NCBI GenBank assembly: GCA_033850885.1
Contig: JAWWPG010000064.1
Span: 124,001 to 188,000, forward strand
Direction: 5' to 3'
From: JAWWPG01 sp033850885
GTDB lineage: Bacteria > Actinomycetota > Actinomycetes > Propionibacteriales > Nocardioidaceae
Length of the DNA stretch: 64,000 bases
The notes under the pieces were generated by a model. It made no database searches and was not told the origin of the DNA. It worked only from the letters and a program-made list of their open reading frames with translations. Below, one piece after another: positions 53,244-62,504 of the stretch. Made by a program: the position numbers and the translations under genes. Each line of letters opens with the position of its first letter. Within the stretch, counting starts at the first letter, position 1.

Positions 53244-54191
53244 TCACGCGGCCCAGGGCCCGTCGGGGACCAGGCGCCGCAGGACCGGCAGCAGGTCCGG
53301 CTCGACCGGGTCCTTCAACGTCTCGAGCTCGTACCAGCCGAGCCAGGCGTGCCCGAGGTAGGCGTCCTGCTCGGCAGCCGTCGCCTCGTCGGGCCGCGGC
53401 GTGCCAGCGGTGGACGACCGGCCCAGGAAGAAGTCCTCGTCCACGATGCTGCGAACGCCCTTGAACACCACCTCCCGCGCCACGGACGTGACCACTCCCG
53501 TCATCTGGGGTGTCGGCAGCCCGGTCTCCTCGCGCCACTCGCGCAGTACGGCGTCGTACGAGGTCTCCCCGGGCTCGATCCCCCCGCCGGGCGGCTCCCA
53601 CAGCTGGTAGCCGTCCACCGGGTCACGCCAGTGCAGCAGCAGCAGCCGATCTGTCGAGTCGAGGCAGACCAGCCGCGACGCGGGGCGAGCCACCCAGGGG
53701 ATGGCGGGCAGGTCACGCATGTAGTGGGCGATCGGTTCGCCGTTGTCGTCGAGCCTCCGGCGCCCGGAGGGCTCGAAGCCCTCCCGCTCGTACAGGTGCC
53801 GGGCGGCCACGTTCGCGACCTGGGTCCACAGCTGGACCCGGGCGAAACCGCGCCTGCTGGCCTGCAACATGACGGCGTGCAGGCACCGGCTGGCGAGACC
53901 CCGACCCCAGTGTCCGGGCAGCGTCGCTACCGACGAAATATGCGCGAGGCCGGGGACGTTGTGCTCACTGCGTCCGTCATCGGCACGCGCCGGCAGAGCA
54001 AGGGCCATCGACACCAGCTCCGCAGCCTCGACGACACCGACCGCGAACACGCCGGGTCGAGACAGCTGGGAGTTGGGTGCGACGACGGGCTCGAGGCCCG
54101 TCTCGCGTCGGCGTTTGTCCGTGGCGGCCTGCCACAATGAGGTGACCGCCTGTGCGTCGATACCTGAGAGCTCTCTCACGACGCCGGGCAT
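53244..54191 (-). CDS. GNAT acetyltransferase-Nudix hydrolase fusion protein
   Basis: 315 residues containing two enzyme domains. Residues 1-160 form a GNAT fold, with the acetyl-CoA pyrophosphate loop around LPGHWGRGLASRCLHAVML and the terminal EREGFEPSG. Residues about 168-315 form a Nudix domain with a complete box at 203-225 (GGIEPGET...REWREETGL). A bifunctional acetylating and nucleoside-diphosphate-derivative-hydrolysing protein is implied; the substrates are unknown. It is divergent from msrA with 38 bp between starts. Confidence 0.9.
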   Translation of the reverse strand: MPGVVRELSGIDAQAVTSLWQAATDKRRRETGLEPVVAPNSQLSRPGVFAVGVVEAAELVSMALALPARADDGRSEHNVPGLAHISSVATLPGHWGRGLASRCLHAVMLQASRRGFARVQLWTQVANVAARHLYEREGFEPSGRRRLDDNGEPIAHYMRDLPAIPWVARPASRLVCLDSTDRLLLLHWRDPVDGYQLWEPPGGGIEPGETSYDAVLREWREETGLPTPQMTGVVTSVAREVVFKGVRSIVDEDFFLGRSSTAGTPRPDEATAAEQDAYLGHAWLGWYELETLKDPVEPDLLPVLRRLVPDGPWAA

Positions 54192-54229
54192 GCCTCACCG
54201 TATAGCGACGACGAGGAAGAAGTGCAGCC

Positions 54230-54868
54230 ATGATCTTCAGCCGGGCCAAGACCCAGCTTCCCACCACCGCATCGGCCCTTCCGGGCAGGTCGCAGAGGCC
54301 CTTCACCTTGCCGGACAAGCACGAGGTGCTGGGCACGCCGCTCGAAGGCGAGATCCCGGAGGGTTTCCAGGTCGCGGTGTTCGGGCTGGGGTGCTTCTGG
54401 GGCGAGGAGAAGACGTTCTGGCAGCTGCCCGGCGTCTGGTCCACGTCCGTCGGGTACGCCGGGGGAGTGTCGCCGCACCCGTCGTACGAGGAGGTCTGCA
54501 GCGGTCGCACCGGCCACGCAGAGGTGGTGCGCGTGGTGTTCGACCCCGACAAGGTCTCGTACGACGGACTGCTGAAGGTGTTCTGGGAGAACCACGACCC
54601 CACCCAGGGAATGCGCCAGGGCAACGACGTCGGCAGCCAGTACCGCTCGGTCATCCTGACCACCAGCGACGAGCAGCAGTCAGCCGCTGAGGCCTCCCGT
54701 GACGCCTACCAGGTCGCCATGACGAAGGCCGGCTACGGCGACGTGACCACGTCGATCCTGCCGTTGCAGAGCTACTACTACGCGGAGGGCTACCACCAGC
54801 AGTACCTGCACAAGAACCCGTACGGCTACTGCCCGCTGCACGCAACGGGTGTCGGGTTCGACGACTGA
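54230..54868 (+). CDS. msrA: Peptide-methionine (S)-S-oxide reductase A
   Basis: 212 residues. The catalytic Cys55 is in FGLGCFWGEEK, and YAGGVSPHPSYEEVCSGRTG and DPTQGMRQGNDVGSQYRS are standard MsrA blocks. It repairs methionine-S-sulfoxide in proteins. The C-terminal segment YGYCPLHATGVG carries the resolving Cys region. Alone here, with no msrB in the window. Confidence 0.96.
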   Translation: MIFSRAKTQLPTTASALPGRSQRPFTLPDKHEVLGTPLEGEIPEGFQVAVFGLGCFWGEEKTFWQLPGVWSTSVGYAGGVSPHPSYEEVCSGRTGHAEVVRVVFDPDKVSYDGLLKVFWENHDPTQGMRQGNDVGSQYRSVILTTSDEQQSAAEASRDAYQVAMTKAGYGDVTTSILPLQSYYYAEGYHQQYLHKNPYGYCPLHATGVGFDD

Positions 54869-54904
54869 CAACCGCCGAGCTGGGGCGCACTGCCGCTGTG
54901 CCGC

Positions 54905-56191
54905 TCATCCGGTGGGCGGGTCGACGGTGCGTCGCACGAGGAGCGCGACGCACTCGACGTGATGGGTCATCGGGAAGAGGTCGAAGGCGCGAAGCCTCGT
55001 CAGGTCGTATCCGGCTGCGCTGAACGTCGCGATGTCTCGCGCCAGGGCCGCCGGGTCGCAGGCCACGTAGACGACGCGCGAAGGCGCCAGCCCGGTGATC
55101 GCTTGCACGATGCGTGAGCGTGCTCCGGTGCGTGGCGGGTCGAGGACGACAAGGTCACAGGGGCCGTCGACGAGCCCTCGCCGCAATGCCGACTCCACCG
55201 GCGCGTGCACCAGCCGCACCTGGGGCAGGTCGTGGAGGTTGCGGCGGGCGTCGCGGGCGGCGCGCTGGTTGGACTCCACGCCGTAGACCACTCCTCGAGG
55301 GCCGGTGGCCTGCGCGAGGAAGGCCGAGAAGAGGCCGACCCCGGCATAGAGATCGGCCACCCGCTCACCGGGCTCGACCGCCGCCAGGTCCAGGACGGCA
55401 TCAACCAGGACGCCCGCCGCGGCGGGATGAACCTGCCAGAACCCCCCACCGGTCACCCGGAACTCACGCTCGCGCAGGTCCTCGTGGACGTAGGTACGCC
55501 CGCCTATGCGCCGGCCGCGCCCGTCGACCACGCCGATCAGGTCCAGACGGGGCAGCCGCGGGCCGGGAGCATCGACGACGGCCAGCCGCTCGCCGCGGGA
55601 CGAGACCACGGCCTCGACCCGCTCCGCGTCCCATGGTTGGCCGGTGAAGTCGGCCAACGCCGGGTGCGCGATCGGGCATGGGTCCACCGCGACGACGTCA
55701 TGCGACCGATGGCGGCGCAGCCCGAGCCGATGGAACGGGTCGACCGAGAAGTCGACACGGGTCCGCCAGCCGAGGCCGTCACCATCGTCGACGGCTTCGA
55801 CCTCGACGGCGTACTCGATGCCCGCAAGCCTTCGCAGCTGCTCCTCGACCACCTCAGCGAGCAGCTCGCGTTGGGTCGCCAGGTCGACGTGCTGGAAGTC
55901 ACAACCTCCACAACCTCCCGGTCCGGTCACCGGGCAGCGCGGCTGCACGCGTCCCGGCGCGGACCGCAGGATCTCGATGGCATCTGCCCGCAGGTACGAC
56001 GACGACTCGCCGCCTTCCGTGACCCGCGCCAGGACCCGCTCCCCGGGCAGGGTGTGCCGGACGAAGACGACCCGCCCCTCGTGGCGACCCACGAAGTGGC
56101 CGCCGTGGGCGATCGTCTCGATGTCGAGCTCAACAAGGCTGCCCGTCAGATCGGACGCGGCGACTGCCTCGCCATCCGCAGCATGCGCCAT
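54905..56191 (-). CDS. TRAM-domain class I SAM-dependent RNA (uracil-5-)methyltransferase
   Basis: 428 residues from ATG 56191. The N-terminal TRAM domain is TGSLVELDIETIAHGGHFVG. An iron-sulfur motif CPVTGPGGCGGCDFQH (Cys-x7-Cys-x2-Cys) follows, along with GGGFWQVHPAAA, the SAM site DLYAGVGLFSAFLA, the DPPRTGA loop and the nucleophile in VYVACDPAALARD. The pattern is that of RumA/TrmA-like enzymes that methylate C5 of uridine in rRNA or tRNA. The exact target is unassigned. An in-frame extension to 56410 has no coding support. Confidence 0.92.
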   Translation of the reverse strand: MAHAADGEAVAASDLTGSLVELDIETIAHGGHFVGRHEGRVVFVRHTLPGERVLARVTEGGESSSYLRADAIEILRSAPGRVQPRCPVTGPGGCGGCDFQHVDLATQRELLAEVVEEQLRRLAGIEYAVEVEAVDDGDGLGWRTRVDFSVDPFHRLGLRRHRSHDVVAVDPCPIAHPALADFTGQPWDAERVEAVVSSRGERLAVVDAPGPRLPRLDLIGVVDGRGRRIGGRTYVHEDLREREFRVTGGGFWQVHPAAAGVLVDAVLDLAAVEPGERVADLYAGVGLFSAFLAQATGPRGVVYGVESNQRAARDARRNLHDLPQVRLVHAPVESALRRGLVDGPCDLVVLDPPRTGARSRIVQAITGLAPSRVVYVACDPAALARDIATFSAAGYDLTRLRAFDLFPMTHHVECVALLVRRTVDPPTG

Positions 56192-56285
56192 GGACGCATT
56201 CTTCCAAGGGCTGGGCACCGGGTGGACCCCGGCCGTCTGCCCTGCCAGTCCTCGTGCCGACGAACCTGCGAGATACGGTCGGCGG

Positions 56286-57812
56286 GTGCAGGCGCTCGCT
56301 GGTCCCAGACCGGGCAACGCGCAAGCCAGGCCTGTCCCGCTACCCCCGCTACCCCCGCTCGCCCGCGGCCCCGTGTTGGCCGCCATGGGCGCGGTTGCCG
56401 TCCTCCTCACGGTGTTCAGTGACGGCTATGGCTTCCACCGAGACGAGCTCTACTTCCGGATGCTCGAGCCGAGGTGGGGGTACGTCGACCAGCCGCCCCT
56501 GACGCCACTGCTGGTGCGATTCTTCAGCCAGCATGTGGCGGACCAGCCGTGGGCGGTACGGATCCCCGCTACCGCCTCGACGGTGATGTCCGTCCTGGTC
56601 GTCGTCCTCATCACGCGCGAGCTCGGGGGAGGCAGAGGCGCACAGGCCCTGTGCGCATGGGCGTACGGCTTCGCAACCACCCCGCTGGTCTTCGGGCACG
56701 TGATGCTCACGTCATCCATCGACCAGGTCGTCTGGCCTCTCGTCACGTTGCTGGTCATCCGCGCCGTGCTGCGCGCGGAGCCACGCTGGTGGCTGGTCGC
56801 GGGCGTCGTGGTGGGCCTCAGCATGTACAACAAGCTCCTCGTCGCCATGCTGCTCGCAGCGCTCGTCGGAGGGATTCTGCTGGTCGGCCCGCGCCGGCTC
56901 CTCGTCTCGCGGTGGGCTCTCGGATCTGCCGCTCTCGCACTCGCTATCGGCTCCCCCAACGTGGTCTACCAGGTGACCAACCACTGGCCCGAGCTCACGA
57001 TGGGACGCGCGCTGGCGGACAACAACAGCGCAGACGTGCATGTCCTGATGTGGCCGTTCCTCTTCATCCTGCTAGGCCCACCGCTGGCCGCGGTATGGGT
57101 GGCTGGGCTGGTCGCGTTGTGGCGACGGCCGGCCTGGCGCCCGGTCCGGTTCGTGGCGGCCGGCTTCCCGGCTTTCCTGGTGCTCGTCTTCGTCGCCGGC
57201 ACCCAGCTCTACTACCCGTACGGTTACCTGCCCGTGCTCCTGGCCGCGGGATGCGTCCCGGCCGCCGAGCTCGCCGCCCGGTCGATGCGCTGGCGGGTGC
57301 TCCTCATCGCTGCAGTGGTGACCAACTCACTCGTCTCGCCGCTCATCGCCCTGCCCATCATTCCCTTGTCGGTCGTCGGCTCGACGCCGGTGCCCGCCAT
57401 CAACCAGACCGCCCAGGACTCGGTCGGCTGGCCGACGTACGTCAGACAGGTCGCGCGCGTGTACGACGCCCTGCCGCCCCGCGAGGCCCGTGGCGCGGTG
57501 ATCATCACGAGCAACTACGGGGAGGCCGGCGCGGTCGCCCGGTACGGTCCGGGACTGGGGCTGCCCGGGGTTTACAGCGCCCAGAACCAGCTCTACTTCC
57601 AGTCGCGTCCCCCGGCCGGCACCCGCGTCGCAGTCGTGGTCGGCGGGGAGATGCCCACGTTTCGCCGGGAGTTCCGGTCCTGCCAGGTGCAGCGCAGGCT
57701 CTACAACCTGGAAGGTGTCGACAACGAGGAACAGGGCGAACCGGTTGCGGTGTGCCGACACCCGGTGGGCGACTGGGCACGGGTGTGGTCAGCCCTGCAG
57801 CACTACGACTGA
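56286..57812 (+). CDS. Membrane glycosyltransferase family 39-like protein
   Basis: 508 residues from GTG 56286. About ten hydrophobic segments follow a short Pro-rich start. The signature FSDGYGFHRDELYF, with its Asp-x3-HRDE region, and the segment LEPRWGYVDQPPLTPLLVRF match dolichyl/polyprenyl-phosphate sugar-dependent transferases (ArnT/GT39, PMT_2). The substrate is a polyprenyl-linked sugar transferred in the envelope. A C-terminal extracytoplasmic domain (about 380-508) is less conserved. It is divergent from the RNA methyltransferase. Confidence 0.88.
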   Translation: MQALAGPRPGNAQARPVPLPPLPPLARGPVLAAMGAVAVLLTVFSDGYGFHRDELYFRMLEPRWGYVDQPPLTPLLVRFFSQHVADQPWAVRIPATASTVMSVLVVVLITRELGGGRGAQALCAWAYGFATTPLVFGHVMLTSSIDQVVWPLVTLLVIRAVLRAEPRWWLVAGVVVGLSMYNKLLVAMLLAALVGGILLVGPRRLLVSRWALGSAALALAIGSPNVVYQVTNHWPELTMGRALADNNSADVHVLMWPFLFILLGPPLAAVWVAGLVALWRRPAWRPVRFVAAGFPAFLVLVFVAGTQLYYPYGYLPVLLAAGCVPAAELAARSMRWRVLLIAAVVTNSLVSPLIALPIIPLSVVGSTPVPAINQTAQDSVGWPTYVRQVARVYDALPPREARGAVIITSNYGEAGAVARYGPGLGLPGVYSAQNQLYFQSRPPAGTRVAVVVGGEMPTFRREFRSCQVQRRLYNLEGVDNEEQGEPVAVCRHPVGDWARVWSALQHYD

Positions 57813-57860
57813 CCGGGCCACGAAAGGCGCTCGGCTGCTGGATGTGTGAAAAGCCCCCGA

Positions 57861-58907
57861 CTAGAGCCAGCCCCGGCGCTTGAACCCGACGTACAGGGCG
57901 CCCGCCATGGTGATGATGACCACGCAGCTGAGCAGGAAGCCCCACTCCTGGGCAAAGCCCGGATATGGCACGTTCTGGCCGAAGTAGCCGGTGACAGCGG
58001 TCGGCACCGCGATGATCGCGGCCCAGCTCGTCAGCTTCTTCATCACGGTGTTCAGCCGCGCGTCCTGCAGCGAGAGGTTCGTCTCGAAGATCGTGGTCAC
58101 CATGTCGCGAAGCGACTCGGTCCACTCCGAGGCGCGCAGGACATGGTCGTAGAGGTCGTCGTACCAGGAGTCGAGCTCGGACGGTGCCCCGATGTCCTTG
58201 CGGTTGCGCAGCACGGAGTTGACCACCTCCCGCATGGGCAGCACGACACGACGAAGCTCGACGAGGTCCTTGCGGACCTGGTAGGTGCGACGCTGGACCT
58301 CCCTGCTGATCGCGGTGTCGTCGAAAAGGCCGTCCTCCAGCGACTCGATGCTGTCATCGATGGCCTGCACCGCCTCGAAGTGCCCGTCGACGATCACGTC
58401 GAGGAGCCCGTGCACGAGAGCACCGACGCCGTACTTGAGCAGATCGGAGTTGTCGTCCCAGCGCTGGACGACCTGGTCCATGTCGAACTCGGTGCCCGTC
58501 CGAACGGTGACGATGCCATGGCGGAGGATGAACGCCGCGACTCGGGTCGTGACGACCCGCTGGTCGGGCGGACCCGTCTGCTCCGGGCCTGCTTCATCGT
58601 CAGAATGCGTCAGCGTGTCGTCCGGACGCAGTGATGTGGCGTACGCCGTCAGGAACGTATGGGTGGCGTAGCGGGTCGCCTTCGCCCGACCGACGTTGCT
58701 GAGCGAGTCCTCGACAGCATGCGGGTCGAGGGTCAGCTCGTCGGCGAGCTCGTTGAGCTGTTGCTTCGCGGCGTCACAGATATCGACCCACACCAGGCAG
58801 CCGTCCTCGTCGATGTAGTCGGAGATGTCCTCGAAGGGGAAGTCCTCCTTGATGAGCGAACCGTCGCGCCAGAGCCTGGTGCGTACGGCGCCGTGGCGTT
58901 CCGTCAT
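57861..58907 (-). CDS. corA: CorA-type magnesium/divalent cation transporter with GQN motif
   Basis: 348 residues from ATG 58907. A long acidic cytoplasmic domain, then two C-terminal transmembrane helices (AAIIAVPTAVTGYFGQN and FLLSCVVIITMAGALYVGF), with the periplasmic loop QNVPYPGFAQEWG between, are the CorA topology. The selectivity motif is YFGQN rather than the standard YGMN, a variant also seen in actinobacterial homologues (family knowledge). It imports magnesium or exports divalent ions. It is divergent from the GHQR-like gene by 127 bp. Confidence 0.88.
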   Translation of the reverse strand: MTERHGAVRTRLWRDGSLIKEDFPFEDISDYIDEDGCLVWVDICDAAKQQLNELADELTLDPHAVEDSLSNVGRAKATRYATHTFLTAYATSLRPDDTLTHSDDEAGPEQTGPPDQRVVTTRVAAFILRHGIVTVRTGTEFDMDQVVQRWDDNSDLLKYGVGALVHGLLDVIVDGHFEAVQAIDDSIESLEDGLFDDTAISREVQRRTYQVRKDLVELRRVVLPMREVVNSVLRNRKDIGAPSELDSWYDDLYDHVLRASEWTESLRDMVTTIFETNLSLQDARLNTVMKKLTSWAAIIAVPTAVTGYFGQNVPYPGFAQEWGFLLSCVVIITMAGALYVGFKRRGWL

Positions 58908-59034
58908 ACCCCAAGTGTGCCCTTTCGGGTACGCGAGGCTCGCATCTGAGGGCGGTGGGGGTGGCCGTACGACGGCGTACCCGCCCTCATAGCCTGGACG
59001 AGACGAGAAGGCGAGAAGGCGAAGGGCAGGCCCG

Positions 59035-60084
59035 ATGAGCGTTGACACCGCCGACCACGGCACGGGAGGCACCTACGTGGAGTCTGGCAAGGACTTCGAA
59101 CGCGACACGTCCTACATCACGACCCGGATCACCGAGGACGGCCGGGAGGGGTACCCGGTCGAGCCGGGACGATATCGCCTCGTCGTGGCGCGCGCCTGTC
59201 CATGGGCCAACCGCGCGATCGTCGTGCGCAGGCTGCTCGGCCTGGAAGACGTGTTGTCGATGGGGATCTGCGGGCCGACCCACGACGTGCGCAGCTGGTC
59301 ATTCGACCTCGACCCAGGTGGAGTCGACCCTGTGCTACGGATCCCGCGGATCCGGGACGCCTATCTCGAGCGCTTCCCGGGATATGACCGCGGCATCACC
59401 GTTCCGTGCATCGTCGACATCACCACTGGGGAGGTCGTGACCAACGACTACTCACAGATGACCCTCGACTTCTCGACGCAGTGGCGGAAACACCATCGCG
59501 ACGGTGCCCCGGACCTCTACCCCGAGCCGTTGCGTGCTGAGATCGACCAGGTGGCGGAGATCGTCTTCGCAGACGTCAACGACGGCGTGTACCGCTGCGG
59601 GTTCGCCGGGTCACAGGAGGCGTACGAACGGGCGTACGACCGCCTGTTCGCCCGGCTCGACTGGCTCAGCGAACGTCTCTCGACACAGCGTTACCTGGTC
59701 GGCGACACGATCACCGAAGCCGACGTCCGACTCTTCACCACCCTCGCCCGCTTCGACGCCGTCTACCACGGCCACTTCAAGTGCAACCGTCAGAAGCTGG
59801 CCGAGATGCCGGTGCTGTGGGCCTATGCGCGCGACCTGTTCCAGACGCCAGGCTTCGGGGACACCACCGACTTCGTGCACATCAAGCAGCACTACTACAT
59901 CGTCCACAAGGTGATCAACCCCACACAGATCGTGCCGAAAGGCCCCGACCTGACGGGCTGGCTCGAACCACACGGCCGGGCCGAGCTCGGCGGCCGGCCG
60001 TTCGGGAACGGCACACCGCCAGGCCCGCCACCGCCGGCCGAGAGGGTGCCGGCGGACCACAACCACACACCCCTCCCGGCCTAG
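59035..60084 (+). CDS. Glutathionyl-hydroquinone reductase-like protein (xi-class GST fold)
   Basis: 349 residues. RACPWANRAIVVRRLLGLED supplies the catalytic Cys of the CPWA motif, and PCIVDITTGEVVTNDYSQM is the thiol-binding region. The C-terminal all-helical domain follows, with RLFTTLARFDAVYHGHFKCN and YWAYAR-like LWAYARDLFQ. Family enzymes reduce S-glutathionyl-hydroquinones. Since mca indicates a mycothiol-based organism, the likely thiol partner is mycothiol or another small thiol rather than glutathione. Confidence 0.9.
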   Translation: MSVDTADHGTGGTYVESGKDFERDTSYITTRITEDGREGYPVEPGRYRLVVARACPWANRAIVVRRLLGLEDVLSMGICGPTHDVRSWSFDLDPGGVDPVLRIPRIRDAYLERFPGYDRGITVPCIVDITTGEVVTNDYSQMTLDFSTQWRKHHRDGAPDLYPEPLRAEIDQVAEIVFADVNDGVYRCGFAGSQEAYERAYDRLFARLDWLSERLSTQRYLVGDTITEADVRLFTTLARFDAVYHGHFKCNRQKLAEMPVLWAYARDLFQTPGFGDTTDFVHIKQHYYIVHKVINPTQIVPKGPDLTGWLEPHGRAELGGRPFGNGTPPGPPPPAERVPADHNHTPLPA

Positions 60085-60214
60085 CCAGGCACGACGGCCG
60101 GTCGGTGGTGCGACGCGGCAGATTTCCACGGTCAGTGGTGCATCCTGGGAAGGGCTGTGGCTCGTCACGGTCATCGGCATAGCGGAGCGCGCAACGGCGG
60201 GTAGGGTGCCAGTC

Positions 60215-61558
60215 ATGAACGACCTGTCCGACGACTCACGAAAGCATCTCCGGCACGTGATCGCCGAACGGCAGCGGAAACACTACGTCGTGGGAGTGGC
60301 CGCCGGGGTCGCCAGGGACGGAAAGCTGGCATGGAGCGACGGCGTCGGGGCAGCCGACATCGCCAAGCCGGACGACCCGCCGGACGACGACACCCAGTTC
60401 CTCATCGCGTCCAACAGCAAGACGTTCACCGCCGTCCTCGTGATGGCGCTGCGCGACGAAGGCAGGCTCAGCCTCGACGACACCGTCGAGACGTTCGTCC
60501 CCCAGAGCAAGCACCCCGGCATCACGATCCGCCAGATGCTGAGCCATGTGACGGGGATGCAGCGCGAGCCGGTGGGCGATGTCTGGGACACGCTCACCTA
60601 CCCCGACCGAAACGACCTCATCGTCGGGTGGAACGCCGCCGAGCAGATCCTCCGGCCCCACTACCGGTGGCACTACTCCAACCTCGTGTTCTCCGTCCTG
60701 GGTGAGATCATCGCCCGCGTCGACGGTCGCGAATGGGCAGAGTCCTTGCAGGCAAGGATTCTGGAGCCACTGGAGCTGCGACGTACCACGGTCGGGCTGG
60801 CCGATAACGTCGCGGTGGGCTACTACGTCCCGCCATTCAGCGACGTCCCGGTCACGGAGCCGGTCCTGGACATCCAGGCGATGGCGCCGGCTGGGGCCAT
60901 GGCCAGCACGGTTCGCGACCTGGCGACCTGGGGCTCGTTCCTCGCCGACCCGACCGACGAGGTGCTCAGCAACGACACGGTCGAGGAGATGTGCCAGCCA
61001 CAGATCATGGCGGACCTCGAGAAGTGGCAGGCAGCGTGGGGCCTCGGCCTGATGCTGATGCGTGACAACGACCGGGTGTGGGTCGGGCACACCGGCGGCA
61101 TGCCCGGTCACATCACCGGACTCACGGTGCAGCGGCAGTCCAAGACCGTGGGCGTGGCCATGATGAACTCGACCTCGGCCCCGGACCCTGCGGCTCTCGC
61201 CGTCGAGCTCGGTGGGTACGTCATCGACCACGACCCACCGGACACTGAGCCGTGGCGGCCGGGCACTGAGCTACCACCGGAGCTCGTCGGCATCCTGGGG
61301 CTGTGGTTCTCGGAGGGCCGGCCGTTCACGTTCGCCTTCCGCGACGGCCAGCTGCAAGCGCGGGTGGATGGGGCCCCCGAGTGGATGCCTCCGTCGGTGT
61401 TCGTCGAGGTCGGGCCGGACCTTTACCGGACCGATTCGGGTCGTGAGACCGGTGAGATGCTGCGGGTCACCCGCGACGAGACCGGAACGGTCGTCCGGCT
61501 CAACTGGGCCACCTATCGGTTCACCCGGGAGCCGCTCGCGTTCGGTGAGTGGCTCTAG
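60215..61558 (+). CDS. Serine hydrolase, class C beta-lactamase/DD-peptidase-like
   Basis: 447 residues from ATG 60215; GTG 60206 adds three residues. The active-site motifs of penicillin-binding-type serine hydrolases are SNSK (Ser66-x2-Lys69), the Tyr motif HYSNLVFSVL and HTGGMPGH in place of KTG. No signal peptide is visible, so it is probably cytoplasmic, like many esterase/DD-peptidase relatives. A C-terminal DUF3471-like beta domain (about 350-447) ends the chain. Its stop shares the bases CTAG with the convergent LLM gene. Confidence 0.9.
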   Translation: MNDLSDDSRKHLRHVIAERQRKHYVVGVAAGVARDGKLAWSDGVGAADIAKPDDPPDDDTQFLIASNSKTFTAVLVMALRDEGRLSLDDTVETFVPQSKHPGITIRQMLSHVTGMQREPVGDVWDTLTYPDRNDLIVGWNAAEQILRPHYRWHYSNLVFSVLGEIIARVDGREWAESLQARILEPLELRRTTVGLADNVAVGYYVPPFSDVPVTEPVLDIQAMAPAGAMASTVRDLATWGSFLADPTDEVLSNDTVEEMCQPQIMADLEKWQAAWGLGLMLMRDNDRVWVGHTGGMPGHITGLTVQRQSKTVGVAMMNSTSAPDPAALAVELGGYVIDHDPPDTEPWRPGTELPPELVGILGLWFSEGRPFTFAFRDGQLQARVDGAPEWMPPSVFVEVGPDLYRTDSGRETGEMLRVTRDETGTVVRLNWATYRFTREPLAFGEWL

Positions 61559-62409
61559 GCGCCCGGCGGCCCGGCGGCCACGCGGCGCAGCAGCTCGCGG
61601 GTGCCGTCCTCCCCCCGCTCGAGCGTCCACCAGCTCTCCACCCACCAGGTGACACCCGCGTCGGCCCAGGCAGCCGGCTCCGCAGGCTCGCGCCGGATGA
61701 ACTGCCCGGTGCTGTCGGCCTCGAGGATGACGTCGTACCCGGTCATGTCCAGCCCGGCCGCGGCCCGTCGCGACCGCACCTCGTCGACGACGGAGGCGAT
61801 CTCCTCCGGACCGGCCGGCTTGCTGGGCTCTCCCTGGTGGACCACCTGGGGAATCAGCCCCTCCCACCGGGCCGCCCGGTCGAGGGACGGCTGGGTAGGA
61901 CGCCCCACCAGGTGTGCCCCCACGACCCACACTGGGGGGTGTGGGCGCTGAACCGGCGGGTCCGGCAGCATGAAGTCGGTGGGCCGTGCCGAGTAGTGCA
62001 GCCCCTCGTAGCCGAACGGCTGTCCCCGCATCAGGCCCGCGTAGATCGCGAGACACTCGTCGACCTTCTGCGCCCGCACCCGGCGTCCCTCGTCGGCCTC
62101 GAAGGCGAGCCAGCCCTCATGCAGCGCACCGAGCCCCACCCCCAAGACGGTCCGGCCGTTGCTCAGCCTGTCCACCGTGCCCACCCGGGACGCGAGGTCC
62201 CACGGCTTCCAGCGTGAGACGGGCGTGAGCAGGGTGCCGAGGCGGATCCGCTCCGTCGTCATCGCGGCGGCGCCCAACGTCACCCACGCGTCGACACCGA
62301 ACAGCGCCTCCCAGGTGAACACCCCGTCCCACCCGGCTCGCTCACCCAGCGCGGCCACCTCAGCGAACTCACGCGCGTCGGCGTACGGCACCACGAACCC
62401 GAAGAACAT
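61555..62409 (-). CDS. LLM class flavin-dependent oxidoreductase
   Basis: 284 residues. The TIM-barrel pattern of bacterial luciferase-like (F420- or FMN-dependent) monooxygenases is seen in LGERAGWDGVFTWEALF, TERIRLGTLLTPVSRWKPWDLA, NGRTVLGVGLGALHEGW and PPVWVVGAH. The cofactor could be F420, which is common in actinobacteria, or FMN; the sequence does not decide. The stop codon overlaps the upstream-convergent serine hydrolase stop. It is divergent from the monooxygenase gene by 95 bp. Confidence 0.9.
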   Translation of the reverse strand: MFFGFVVPYADAREFAEVAALGERAGWDGVFTWEALFGVDAWVTLGAAAMTTERIRLGTLLTPVSRWKPWDLASRVGTVDRLSNGRTVLGVGLGALHEGWLAFEADEGRRVRAQKVDECLAIYAGLMRGQPFGYEGLHYSARPTDFMLPDPPVQRPHPPVWVVGAHLVGRPTQPSLDRAARWEGLIPQVVHQGEPSKPAGPEEIASVVDEVRSRRAAAGLDMTGYDVILEADSTGQFIRREPAEPAAWADAGVTWWVESWWTLERGEDGTRELLRRVAAGPPGA

Positions 62410-62504
62410 GACGACGAAGATAACGCAGCGCCCCGCGAACCCCTCCTTCGCCGAGGCAACGCCGGGCGCGCCTCACGTCCGGCCGCCGGTGCTAGCGTCG
62501 GGAG

